NCBI GenBank assembly: GCA_002311285.1
Contig: DBZU01000072.1
Coordinates: forward strand, 128,780-162,873
DNA from: Dehalococcoidia bacterium UBA1152
GTDB lineage: Bacteria; Chloroflexota; Dehalococcoidia; Lucifugimonadales; UBA2962
Length of the DNA stretch: 34,094 bases
Direction: 5' to 3'
Made by a program: the position numbers and the translations under genes. Shown here in pieces: positions 1 through 7,737 of the stretch. Each line of letters opens with the position of its first letter. Position 1 is the first letter of the stretch. The notes beneath the pieces were generated by a model that was not told the origin of the DNA, did not search any database, and saw only the letters and a program-made list of their open reading frames with translations.

Positions 1-23
1 TCTACCAATTCCGACACTTCCCC
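1..23 (-). tRNA. tRNA-Leu, 5' end only (cut by window edge)
   Basis: On the minus strand, position 23 begins GGGGAAG (acceptor 5' arm), then TG at positions 8-9, then TCGGAATTGGTAGA. This is the D-arm pattern of class II leucine tRNAs. Only the first 23 nt are inside the window, so the anticodon cannot be read. Leu is assigned from the D-arm sequence alone; another long-arm tRNA is less likely. A TATAAT box lies 21 nt upstream of the 5' end. Confidence 0.75.
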
Positions 24-44
24 TGAATAGTAGTTAATATTGTG

Positions 45-50
45 ATTATA
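45..50 (-). promoter_or_regulatory. -10 box for the tRNA-Leu gene
   Basis: The minus strand reads TATAAT here, 21 nt upstream of the mature tRNA 5' end, which suits a short 5' leader removed by RNase P. No convincing -35 element is visible 16-18 nt further upstream, so the call rests on the consensus -10 and its position. Confidence 0.45.
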
Positions 51-130
51 TCTGTGAGACTAGTGCTAGACATAATAAAAATATGTTTTTTAAAAGGATC
101 TCAACTAATTTTTAAGGAAATTGTTGTTAA

Positions 131-913
131 ATGATCCCTATGCTAATTATGGGTATTGCCCAAGGTATTTTTGAATGGCTCCCCGTTTCATCACAAGGAA
201 TGATATCCACTTTATATTCATTTTTCTTCGATAAAAGCTACCAGGAATCTATTCAATTTGCACTTTGGCTACACATAGGTACTGTACCTTCAGTAATGAT
301 TATTTTCAGACGAATGTTATTGCAACTGGGTTCGGAGTTTATTAGATCAAATCACAGTTATTCTCCACAATTTAAATTCTTTGTTATTTCAACACTGGTG
401 AGTGCACCAATTGGTTTTGGAATACTGATTGGGTTGGACGAATTGAAGAAGAATGCAGGAAACTTTTTTATGGTGTTTGTTGGAGTGGCCATGTCGATTA
501 CCGGTATTATTCAATTGAGACACAAAGTACTAACTAATCGAGTTTCTAATGATTTAAATTTGATTGACGGAGTTACGGCCGGAATTGCGCAAGGATTATC
601 TGTAATACCCGGGTTTAGTCGTTCCGGAATGACCATATCAGTACTTACATTGAGAGGAATGGATCGCAGAGAGGTTTTATCTCTAAGTTTTATTATGGGC
701 ATACCTGTAAGTCTGGGGGCTGCTTTATGGATTGGAATAACACAAGGATTTACATGGTCGATAGAAGCAGTACTCTCTGCCTTGGTGGCATTTCTAGTAG
801 GTTTGGCGACCATTAATATACTTTTATCTGTAAGTACCAAAATTAATTTAGGCGCATTCATAATTATTGTGGGGTTAATAATGATTGCAGGAGGTTTAAT
901 CACAACGCTATAA
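131..913 (+). CDS. uppP: Undecaprenyl-diphosphate phosphatase (UppP/BacA family)
   Basis: Integral membrane phosphatase expected to convert undecaprenyl (or another polyprenyl) diphosphate to the monophosphate, recycling the lipid carrier for wall or surface glycan synthesis. 260 aa, almost wholly hydrophobic with about 7-8 membrane segments. Family motif 1 is EWLPVSSQGM (residues 15-24) and motif 2 is PGFSRSGMT (160-168, with the conserved Arg164). Compared with E. coli UppP, the first motif Glu (E17) is Gln11, which is common in the family, but the active-site His30 position is Met24. The EWLP form of motif 1 resembles the archaeal/Chloroflexi branch. An AAGGAAA ribosome-binding site lies about 11 nt before the ATG. 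The family assignment is firm. Activity with Met in place of His is uncertain. Confidence 0.88.
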   Translation: MIPMLIMGIAQGIFEWLPVSSQGMISTLYSFFFDKSYQESIQFALWLHIGTVPSVMIIFRRMLLQLGSEFIRSNHSYSPQFKFFVISTLVSAPIGFGILIGLDELKKNAGNFFMVFVGVAMSITGIIQLRHKVLTNRVSNDLNLIDGVTAGIAQGLSVIPGFSRSGMTISVLTLRGMDRREVLSLSFIMGIPVSLGAALWIGITQGFTWSIEAVLSALVAFLVGLATINILLSVSTKINLGAFIIIVGLIMIAGGLITTL

Positions 914-961
914 GCTAGCAGTAATACCAAATTCATGGCAATATTGGTTTAAGTGATTAAT

Positions 962-1090
962 ATGAGCAATTCAATAAATAGAACAGGTACGAGATTAATA
1001 TGCTCATCATGCGGAGCAGAATTTGTTGTTACAAGGCCTGGAGAAGGCGAATTAACATGTTGTGAAGCCCCGCTAGACGAGAAGGAATAA
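962..1090 (+). CDS. Tiny desulforedoxin-like zinc/iron ribbon protein
   Basis: 42-aa ORF: ATG start, TAA stop. It contains CSSCG (Cys14, Cys17) and, after a Gly-rich turn (RPGEGEL), a CC pair (Cys33, Cys34) followed by P-L. This CxxC...CC layout is that of desulforedoxin and the N-terminal domain of desulfoferrodoxin, which bind one Fe or Zn through four Cys. It follows uppP by 48 nt on the same strand and is followed 2 nt later by a second ORF of the same kind. No SD is obvious before the ATG. The metal and partner are unknown. The coding call rests on the family-like Cys pattern and the paralogous neighbour. Confidence 0.7.
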   Translation: MSNSINRTGTRLICSSCGAEFVVTRPGEGELTCCEAPLDEKE

Positions 1091-1092
1091 TA

Positions 1093-1236
1093 TTGGCAAC
1101 ACAACTAGGAAAACGTTATAGATCAATTGATACAGGTGTAACTCTGTTGTGTGTGAAGCCAGGAAAAGGCGAACTAAAGTGCAATGGCCAAAAGATGGTA
1201 GTGCAGGAACCTCAAAGATTGCCTTCGTCTGATTAA
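1093..1236 (+). CDS. Degenerate desulforedoxin-like small protein (CxxC lost)
   Basis: 47-aa ORF with a TTG start 2 nt after the preceding stop, served by GAAGGA 6 nt upstream inside the previous gene, so translation is probably coupled. Its middle, YRSIDTGVTLLC...KPGKGELKCNGQKM, aligns with the ribbon of the preceding protein (GEL-C, then G-x-x-M). However, the CxxC position reads S11-x-x-T14 and the terminal CC reads C30-N31. It therefore keeps the fold signature but lacks a four-Cys metal site. The C-terminus QRLPSSD resembles the end of small Chloroflexi/actinobacterial ribbon proteins as I remember them; that point is from memory. It may be a diverged functional paralogue or a decaying copy. 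Confidence 0.65.
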   Translation: MATQLGKRYRSIDTGVTLLCVKPGKGELKCNGQKMVVQEPQRLPSSD

Positions 1237-1249
1237 TCCAATTTTGTAA

Positions 1250-2443
1250 TTATGAATTACTTTTGATAATTATTGGCGCAGTTTGAATCTCGGTTGTTGG
1301 TTGTGGACCAAGTTCTGATAGAAAAACATCGATCTCTGACCTTATGCCAAATTCGGGTAGATATATTCCTGGCTCAATTGAAAAAGCAATCCCGGGTATA
1401 ATTTTTCGCGTGTCATATGTTTCGAATGAATCCAGATTAACCGCATTTGAGTGTATCTCTCTGCCTATACTATGGCCCAGACGATGCTTAAAGTAGGAAC
1501 CATAACCAGCTTTGTTTATGTAATCTCTTGCGACAAGATCCATTTTGTAACCTGGAACTGATTTTCCGTCTGAATGAGCTTTGGCAAGAAAATTAAGAGC
1601 AAGATCTCTTGCTCCAATTACAATATCAAACACCTCTTGGTTTTTTGACGGAATATCCTCTCCAACATAACCGGTCCATGTAATATCAGCAGACATGGTG
1701 TCGTCTCCAATCAAACGAGACCATAAATCGATTAAAACCCAGTCACCTGTTTCAATCACAGATGAATCTTCTTTTGAAGGTTCATAGTGAGGATCTGAGG
1801 AGTGCGAATTGGTTGCAACGACAGGCCCGTCAGTAATAACCATATTTTCTTCAACGAATCGTGATCTTATGAATTCAGCCACTTTAAATTCGGTAATATT
1901 TGAATTTATCTGTTCGCCAATGTAAGCGAATGCTTCGTGCACAATCTTGGTTAGCAAGGTTGCAGCAATCTTATGAGATTCTAAGTCCTTGGATGTCCAT
2001 ATTTGAGTAGAATATTGAAATAAATCTGCCGAGGATACAATCTTTACATGTGCTTCACGAACGAGTTCTATAGTGCCTGCATCAACCTTTGATACTCTTG
2101 GCAGTTCACACCTCGGAGAGTATTCCATCGCAACGGTTTCTGAGTCCTTTAATATCTCATGTAAAAGGTTTATCATTTCGTTTCTACTAGTCCACGCAAG
2201 TTTTTTTACATCAGATTTTGGAAATCTACCGAGGTCCACAGAGCTTGAGAGTAAGACCGGTTCATTCTCCGATGGTATCCAAAACCAATATGGACGCGTC
2301 ATGTTTGGAATATGCCCAATAGTGTCTTGCATTACAGGGTTAAAGTATCGGTAATCATATATTAACCATCCGTCTATTGAGTTTGATGACATATATTGTT
2401 GCGATTTTAAAACTATTTGATCAATAGGGTGGTTCATATACAA
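1250..2443 (-). CDS. M24 family metallopeptidase (Xaa-Pro aminopeptidase-like)
   Basis: 397-aa pita-bread-fold hydrolase with an N-terminal creatinase-like domain (about 1-145) and a C-terminal M24 catalytic domain. The five dimetal ligands are all visible: Asp239 (IDLW), Asp253 (ADITWTGYVG), His324 (GHSIG), Glu357 (SIEPGIY) and Glu370 (SEIDVF). Expected to cleave N-terminal residues preceding proline, or to act as a creatinase-like amidinohydrolase; the sequence does not decide. The TTG at 2443 has GGGA spaced about 6 nt upstream; an ATG two codons later (2437) is the alternative start. It lies downstream of the alpha-subunit gene but is separated from it by a strong hairpin, so it is probably its own unit. 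Confidence 0.88.
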   Translation of the reverse strand: MYMNHPIDQIVLKSQQYMSSNSIDGWLIYDYRYFNPVMQDTIGHIPNMTRPYWFWIPSENEPVLLSSSVDLGRFPKSDVKKLAWTSRNEMINLLHEILKDSETVAMEYSPRCELPRVSKVDAGTIELVREAHVKIVSSADLFQYSTQIWTSKDLESHKIAATLLTKIVHEAFAYIGEQINSNITEFKVAEFIRSRFVEENMVITDGPVVATNSHSSDPHYEPSKEDSSVIETGDWVLIDLWSRLIGDDTMSADITWTGYVGEDIPSKNQEVFDIVIGARDLALNFLAKAHSDGKSVPGYKMDLVARDYINKAGYGSYFKHRLGHSIGREIHSNAVNLDSFETYDTRKIIPGIAFSIEPGIYLPEFGIRSEIDVFLSELGPQPTTEIQTAPIIIKSNS

Positions 2444-2548
2444 CTAAATTCCCATTTTATTTATTTAAAGTATGGCGATTTTAATAATCAACACGATACG
2501 TATATAAAACTAAATATCTTGTAGGATTTATAAAAATATTAATATCAG

Positions 2549-2582
2549 CATCTGTATAACTGGCTTGTCAGTTATACAGATG
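2549..2582 (-). terminator. Perfect hairpin after the alpha-subunit stop (candidate terminator)
   Basis: Arms CATCTGTATAACTG (2549-2562) and CAGTTATACAGATG (2569-2582) are perfectly complementary over 14 bp with a 6-nt loop, starting 3 nt beyond the TAG stop of the minus-strand alpha-subunit gene. The stem is AT-rich and the following minus-strand sequence is T-rich but not an immediate T-run. It may be a weak intrinsic terminator or an mRNA 3'-end stabiliser. Confidence 0.55.
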
Positions 2583-2585
2583 TAT

Positions 2586-5354
2586 CTAATTCTTGTCCCT
2601 TTTTACGGTTCTGAGTTTCACTGGGATTAATGCCAAGTTTTTGGAATTTAATATCGGATCCGGCGAAGGGGATAAATCCAGGTTCCCAGCGTAGGAGCCA
2701 AATAATTCAGTAGTCGAAAGAAGCCCCTTCTGAATACCATTAATATGAACCGTAAGCTCTAATCTTATTTCATCGCCTTCCAGTTCAACAAGGTCTCCTT
2801 CTTTAAGGTTTAGGTCCTTAGCGTCTATTGGATGTATTTCAAGTATCTCCTTTCTCGATATTTCGTTACGTTTATTTCTGATTATCAAATCAAATTGATG
2901 ATTTGACTGCAATAATACTCGCCCCTGAGCCAACATAAACGGATACTCACTATCAGAAGAAATATTAAGCGATTCTGAATCCACGTACGAAAACTTCCCT
3001 GTCTTTGAATTAGATGTTTTTGGCTTATGTAGCACAGCTATTCCTTCGGATTCTTCATGGGAACATGGCCATTGCACACCACCTGTTTTCCGCAATTTCT
3101 TATGAGAAATACCCTTGTAAGTTTCAACTTGGCGCCTCAACTCATCAAATATTTGCATTGGTGTCTGATAGTCAAAACCTGAAACATCTAATTCAGCTGC
3201 TAACTGACTCAAAACGTTCCAATCTGGAACTTGATATCCTTTGTTTGCTATTGCTGGATTCAATATCTGCACCCTTCTTTCCATATTGGTATAAGTGCCT
3301 TCCGTCTCCGCGAACGTTGGGGATGGAAAAACGATGTCAGCTATAGATGTAAGTTCGTTTTCCAGTGAAGCATGGACCACCAACAATTCCAATTTCTTTA
3401 TGGCTTTTGACAAATCAGATAATTCTCCATTAACCAATGAAGGACTATCTCCTATTATGTGTAGAGCTTTTATCTGACCAGATGTCACGGCATCTGACAA
3501 TTCATTAAGAGATAATCCTCTACTTTTAGGAATGAGGTGATCACCTGACTGTTCAAGTCCTGATCTGTATTCAGCATTATCTAAATCGAGATATCCAGGC
3601 AGTTTATCTGGAACGCATCCAGCATCTTTGCATCCCTGTTCATTGGCTCCATTAATTAACGGGTATAAACCTGCTGAGTCTATACCAAGATTTCCTGTGG
3701 CCAAACAAAGATTTACGAGCATCTTCACACAATCAGCCCGCCGTTTTTCACTAAGTGTTTCAAGTCCGTAAAGAGTAGCACAAGGCTTCGAGTCAGCCAG
3801 CAATCTAGCAGTACGTCTTATTTCATCCTGAGTTATTCCAGTTATTTGCGATGCCTTTACAACATCATACGCTGCTATCGATTTTCTCATCTGATCCGAA
3901 TCGACAGTTTGATTTTGGATGAAATCATGATCATCAAGAGTCTCATCGATTATAACTTTAAGAATCGATCCTATTAAAGCGGTTTCAGTGTCTGGTCTTG
4001 GACGTAGCCATATTGAAGCGAATTTTGTTAGTTCTGTTTCACGTTGATCAATAACAATAAGCTTAGATCCACTTCTAACTGCCTGTTTTATCGGTATTGC
4101 AGCAACATTATGCTGTTCAGTCATGTTACTTGAAACAACTAGGAAGCTTTTAGATTTCTCAAGGTCACTTATAGGGTTGGTGCCAGCATATACACCCAGC
4201 ATTTGTCCTAAGTATTCAACTAGTTCAGGGCGTATGTCAGAAGATACATTAATATTATTAGTGCCCATAACTTGCCGAGTGAATTTTTGTGCAACAAATG
4301 CATCTTCATTAGTAGATCGAGGAGATATCAATAAACAATATTCCTGATTATTCCTATAAACATTAAGTCTTTCGGCCAGAATTGAAATTGCATCTTTAAA
4401 TCCTGTTTCTTTTAAATCTCCATCTACTCTAATCATAGGTGACAATATTCGTTCTTTTCTGTTAACAAAATCCATCCCGAATTTGCCCTTATAACAAGAC
4501 TGACCTTTATTTACTTTCGATTTACTGTCTGGAATGACACGAATAAGTTTGTCCCTTTTATTTACTTCTAGATCTATCGTGCACCCAACTGGGCAATGCG
4601 GGCATACAGATTTGATAGTTTTTACAGCTTTATCCCATTTGTAATCCCTCTCCACTAATGCCCCAGTTGGGCAAGAATCGATGCATGCGCCACAAAATTC
4701 GCAACCAGATTCAAGTAACGAAGTCCCCTGAGAGGTTCCAATGACTGTTTTGCCTGCACGATTCAAAAATCCTAATGCGCTATCTCCTCTTATTTCATCG
4801 CATACCCGGACACAACGACCACACACAATGCACAGGTTCATATCCATCTCCCAAAATGGATCAGCGACTTTCAACGGTATCTGACGATTTTGGTATGTAA
4901 GTGGAGTCTCCATATCCATTTCTAGCCAACGTACAGTATCCTTGAGCTCACACCGCTCATTCTTGGGGCATGTAATACATCTGTCATTTACCGATACATG
5001 CCTTAAACATACGTCTGAAGGACCACATAGCTCAACGCGATGACATGTCAGGCATCCATGAGGGTGTTCGGAAAGAAGCAAATCCATTATTCCCTTTCTA
5101 AGGTTAACAATCTCAGGAGTGTCAGTTTTTATAATCATGTCTGGAGCGACAGGAGTGGTACAGGATGCCGGCGATCCCCCTACACCATCAACTGAAACAA
5201 CACACATGCGGCATGCACCAAAAGGTTTAGTGCCTGGATAATAACAAAGGTATGGAATATAAATCCCTGCTTCCATCGCTGCCTGAAGAATCATTTGACC
5301 AGGTTCGGCCTTAATCTCTTTGCCATCAATATTGATAACTAGATCATCACTCAT
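2586..5354 (-). CDS. FDH-alpha/NuoG-like iron-sulfur molybdopterin-fold subunit, FDH active-site residues absent
   Basis: 922 aa. Residues 1-80 form a [2Fe-2S] domain (Cys37, 48, 51, 65). A His-Cys4Fe motif follows (His97, Cys101, 104, 110), then an extra Cys cluster (116, 126, 129, 135). Two ferredoxin-type [4Fe-4S] motifs follow (175/178/181/185 and 218/221/224/228). A molybdopterin-oxidoreductase domain has its own cluster (Cys251, 254, 258, 287), and a C-terminal dinucleotide-binding-like domain begins near 815. It looks like FdsA/FdhF, but where E. coli FdhF has Sec140-His141 this protein reads Arg-Pro (in SSDIRPEL, after GTNNIN), and the Arg333 position reads Ile (GLYPLINGANEQG). It is therefore unlikely to oxidise formate. 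ATGA overlap with the NuoF-like gene indicates one complex: a soluble NADH-linked electron-transfer enzyme, or a NuoG-like module for complex I. The substrate is unknown. Confidence 0.85.
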   Translation of the reverse strand: MSDDLVINIDGKEIKAEPGQMILQAAMEAGIYIPYLCYYPGTKPFGACRMCVVSVDGVGGSPASCTTPVAPDMIIKTDTPEIVNLRKGIMDLLLSEHPHGCLTCHRVELCGPSDVCLRHVSVNDRCITCPKNERCELKDTVRWLEMDMETPLTYQNRQIPLKVADPFWEMDMNLCIVCGRCVRVCDEIRGDSALGFLNRAGKTVIGTSQGTSLLESGCEFCGACIDSCPTGALVERDYKWDKAVKTIKSVCPHCPVGCTIDLEVNKRDKLIRVIPDSKSKVNKGQSCYKGKFGMDFVNRKERILSPMIRVDGDLKETGFKDAISILAERLNVYRNNQEYCLLISPRSTNEDAFVAQKFTRQVMGTNNINVSSDIRPELVEYLGQMLGVYAGTNPISDLEKSKSFLVVSSNMTEQHNVAAIPIKQAVRSGSKLIVIDQRETELTKFASIWLRPRPDTETALIGSILKVIIDETLDDHDFIQNQTVDSDQMRKSIAAYDVVKASQITGITQDEIRRTARLLADSKPCATLYGLETLSEKRRADCVKMLVNLCLATGNLGIDSAGLYPLINGANEQGCKDAGCVPDKLPGYLDLDNAEYRSGLEQSGDHLIPKSRGLSLNELSDAVTSGQIKALHIIGDSPSLVNGELSDLSKAIKKLELLVVHASLENELTSIADIVFPSPTFAETEGTYTNMERRVQILNPAIANKGYQVPDWNVLSQLAAELDVSGFDYQTPMQIFDELRRQVETYKGISHKKLRKTGGVQWPCSHEESEGIAVLHKPKTSNSKTGKFSYVDSESLNISSDSEYPFMLAQGRVLLQSNHQFDLIIRNKRNEISRKEILEIHPIDAKDLNLKEGDLVELEGDEIRLELTVHINGIQKGLLSTTELFGSYAGNLDLSPSPDPILNSKNLALIPVKLRTVKRDKN

Positions 5355-7132
5355 GATTTTTCTCCAACTTGACTTGAAAAATTAATAGGTATCGCACCTT
5401 GAATGGGCACATCGCCGAAGGGTCTAGTATTTATAGGAGTAAACGATGGTCGTCTACAAGATCCTGTCAAACACTTGCCTTCATCAACGCATGCATCCCA
5501 GTCCTCTTTAAAGTGTTTCATAGCAGATTCAATAGGGTTAAAACCTAATTGGCCATGTCCGCATAATGATCCAACTTTCATAGTTTGACCTATTTGTTTC
5601 ATTAGCTCAACATCACCATTTCTGGCTTTATTCAATGCCATGCGTTCAACAATCTCTAAAAGATTGGTCGTACCAAGACGACATGGAAAGCATTTTCCAC
5701 ATGATTCAAATTGACAAAAAGCAACCAAAACTCGTGTCAAGTCAACTGCGCAGGTTCGGTCATCAGCCACTATTATGCCGCCCGATCCTAATATTGCTCC
5801 TGCCTCTTTCATTTCATCAAAATCTAAACGAATTTCCAGTGAATCAGCACTTAAAACTCCTCCAAGAGGTCCTCCAATTTGCAACATTTTGAGTTTATGA
5901 TCACCTGGAACTCCTCCTCCGATATCGTCGATTACTTCTCCTATTGTAAGTCCCATTGGAACTTCATATAAACCGGGATAATTTATATTGCCACTCAGAC
6001 AGATAATAGCAGTTCCAGTGCTTTTATTAACTCCAATTGACGAAAACCATTCAGCTCCATGTTCGAGAATTGACGGAGCATATGACAAAGACTTCACATT
6101 ATTGATAGTGCTAGGATGGCCCCAAACTCCATATGCTGCCGGGAATGGAGGTCTGGCCCTCGGCATTGCTCTTTTCCCTTCAACGGCTTCCATAAGTGCA
6201 GTTTCTTCACCAGCCACATATGATTCCCCAGTCAATGAAACTTCAACATCAAAGCTAAATTCAGTTCCCAGTATATTTTTTCCCAACAGACCTACTTCAT
6301 ATGCTTGTTTGATAGCATCTTCTGTTGTATCAATTGGTCCTTCATGACCATGTCGTATAAAAACTATGCCATTTGTCGATCCAGTAGCATATCCAGCAAT
6401 AGTCATGCCTTCAATCATCGTATACGGATCACTTTCCAAAATAGTTTTATCATTAAACGCTCCCGGATCTCCTTCTTCACAATTACAAAGGATATATTTC
6501 GGTTTCTCGCCCCGGGTCATAAAGCTCCATTTTAGTCCCGTTGGAAATGCCGCCCCACCACGGCCTCGTAGACCAGATGATTTGACTTCTTCGATTACAT
6601 CCTCAGGTTTCATATCATTTAAAGCTCGATTTAAGCCAAAATACCCTCCACGAGCTATATATTGGTATATATCTCTTGGATCAATTTGCCCTGCATTTCT
6701 AAGTGCAATCCTATTTTGCAGTTTAATTTGCGGAAGATCATTAAAGTCTGGGAAACTATGGGAAACGTCTTTATCTGAATTTATCACTCCAAGTAATTTT
6801 TTCTTTGGAATTTTTCCATCAACCAGACATTTATTAATTAATTCACTCACATAGTCCGGGGTAACGTTTTTGAAAATTGCTCTATATTTACCTGGGATTA
6901 GAATATCCATCACTGGAGCAGCATAACAAACTCCAAGACATCCAACTTCGCTTACTGTTGCATTCAACCCTATTGAGCTTAAATGAGCCTTAATGGCCTC
7001 CAGAGTTTCATACGCTCCAGCGGCCTGACCGCAACACATTGACATTCCTAATCTTATCCATGGCACATTGCTTTCTGCCAGATCTATCCAACGATTATCT
7101 GCTAATGACTTAAGATCTTCGTATGAATTCAT
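5351..7132 (-). CDS. nuoF: NuoF-like NADH-binding FMN/Fe-S subunit with N-terminal thioredoxin-like ferredoxin domain
   Basis: 593 aa. The N-terminal about 115 residues form a thioredoxin-like [2Fe-2S] domain (CCGQAAGA at 33-40, GCLGVC at 64-69). The NuoF core follows: the NADH-site glycine loop GRGGAAFPTGLKW (190-202), the FMN-site GEETALMEAVEGKR (308-321), and the N3-type [4Fe-4S] cluster (Cys478, 481, 484 and Cys524). It passes electrons between NAD(H) and the Fe-S chain. The thioredoxin-like extension is typical of soluble NAD-linked formate dehydrogenases and hydrogenases (FdsB/HndC type) rather than classical complex I NuoF. The TAATG junction with nuoE and the ATGA junction with the alpha subunit show tight translational coupling. 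No NuoA-D or H-N genes are present in the window. Confidence 0.92.
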   Translation of the reverse strand: MNSYEDLKSLADNRWIDLAESNVPWIRLGMSMCCGQAAGAYETLEAIKAHLSSIGLNATVSEVGCLGVCYAAPVMDILIPGKYRAIFKNVTPDYVSELINKCLVDGKIPKKKLLGVINSDKDVSHSFPDFNDLPQIKLQNRIALRNAGQIDPRDIYQYIARGGYFGLNRALNDMKPEDVIEEVKSSGLRGRGGAAFPTGLKWSFMTRGEKPKYILCNCEEGDPGAFNDKTILESDPYTMIEGMTIAGYATGSTNGIVFIRHGHEGPIDTTEDAIKQAYEVGLLGKNILGTEFSFDVEVSLTGESYVAGEETALMEAVEGKRAMPRARPPFPAAYGVWGHPSTINNVKSLSYAPSILEHGAEWFSSIGVNKSTGTAIICLSGNINYPGLYEVPMGLTIGEVIDDIGGGVPGDHKLKMLQIGGPLGGVLSADSLEIRLDFDEMKEAGAILGSGGIIVADDRTCAVDLTRVLVAFCQFESCGKCFPCRLGTTNLLEIVERMALNKARNGDVELMKQIGQTMKVGSLCGHGQLGFNPIESAMKHFKEDWDACVDEGKCLTGSCRRPSFTPINTRPFGDVPIQGAIPINFSSQVGEKS

Positions 7133-7659
7133 TATCTGCCCCTCTTAGCACTTTCAATCAATTTTGATACACGCAATTTAGCGTCTTTAGAAGTGATTTT
7201 TCCGTACATTCGATGGTTTACACTCATGACAGGCGCTTGAGGACATGCGCCCAAACATGTGTTGAATTTAAACGACACCACTTTATCTGCCGTATCTCCT
7301 TCTCCACTCAATCCCAATTCATCTAAAACGGCTTTGATTACTTCGGATGCGCCTACCAAGTGACAAGAAGGTCCCCAACAAACCTCTACTACGTTTTTTG
7401 ACGGGGGATCAAAACGAAAATTTGGGTAAAAGGATGCAACTCCCCAAACCTCATTAATAGTTGAATTATTATGTTCAGCAACTATTGGTATAGCTTCTTG
7501 AGGTATGTATCCCAATTCATCTTCTATTGAAAGTAAAGACGATAATACTGTTACAGTAGGACGTTTTTGAGTCGTAACAGCACCAGTAATACGATCTTTC
7601 AGATTTTGCTTTTCTGAATCTGGCGTAGGGACTATTTTAGGCGTCACATCCGATTGCAA
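7132..7659 (-). CDS. nuoE: NuoE-like [2Fe-2S] thioredoxin-fold subunit
   Basis: 175-aa 24-kDa-type subunit. A helical N-terminal part is followed by a thioredoxin-like ferredoxin with ligands Cys94, Cys99 (CWGPSC) and Cys135, Cys139 (CLGAC), the Cx4C...Cx3C pattern of NuoE/FdsG/HndA. It carries the N1a-type cluster beside the FMN subunit. It is the first gene of the three-gene complex. The start is TTG with AGGAG 7 nt upstream. Its stop codon shares one base with the nuoF ATG. A 78-nt gap separates it from the upstream FAD gene, so it may be read from that unit or from its own promoter, which I could not locate. Confidence 0.9.
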   Translation of the reverse strand: MQSDVTPKIVPTPDSEKQNLKDRITGAVTTQKRPTVTVLSSLLSIEDELGYIPQEAIPIVAEHNNSTINEVWGVASFYPNFRFDPPSKNVVEVCWGPSCHLVGASEVIKAVLDELGLSGEGDTADKVVSFKFNTCLGACPQAPVMSVNHRMYGKITSKDAKLRVSKLIESAKRGR

Positions 7660-7737
7660 GCCTGATCTCCTAATTTGATAAATTGTTCACAAATCCTACC
7701 AGAAAGACATTACAGCAACAACGTATTTCTAATTTGT

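Noticed and set aside
511..936. Long antisense reading frame opposite uppP, and similar frames opposite other genes (3014-3346, 6366-6854, 28524-28958 and others)
   Set aside because: They mirror well-supported genes in another frame, have no family motifs and no ribosome-binding sites.
2586..5354. Calling the alpha subunit a formate dehydrogenase
   Set aside because: The Cys clusters and length fit, but the catalytic Sec/Cys-His pair and Arg of FdhF are not present at the aligned positions, so the substrate name is withheld.
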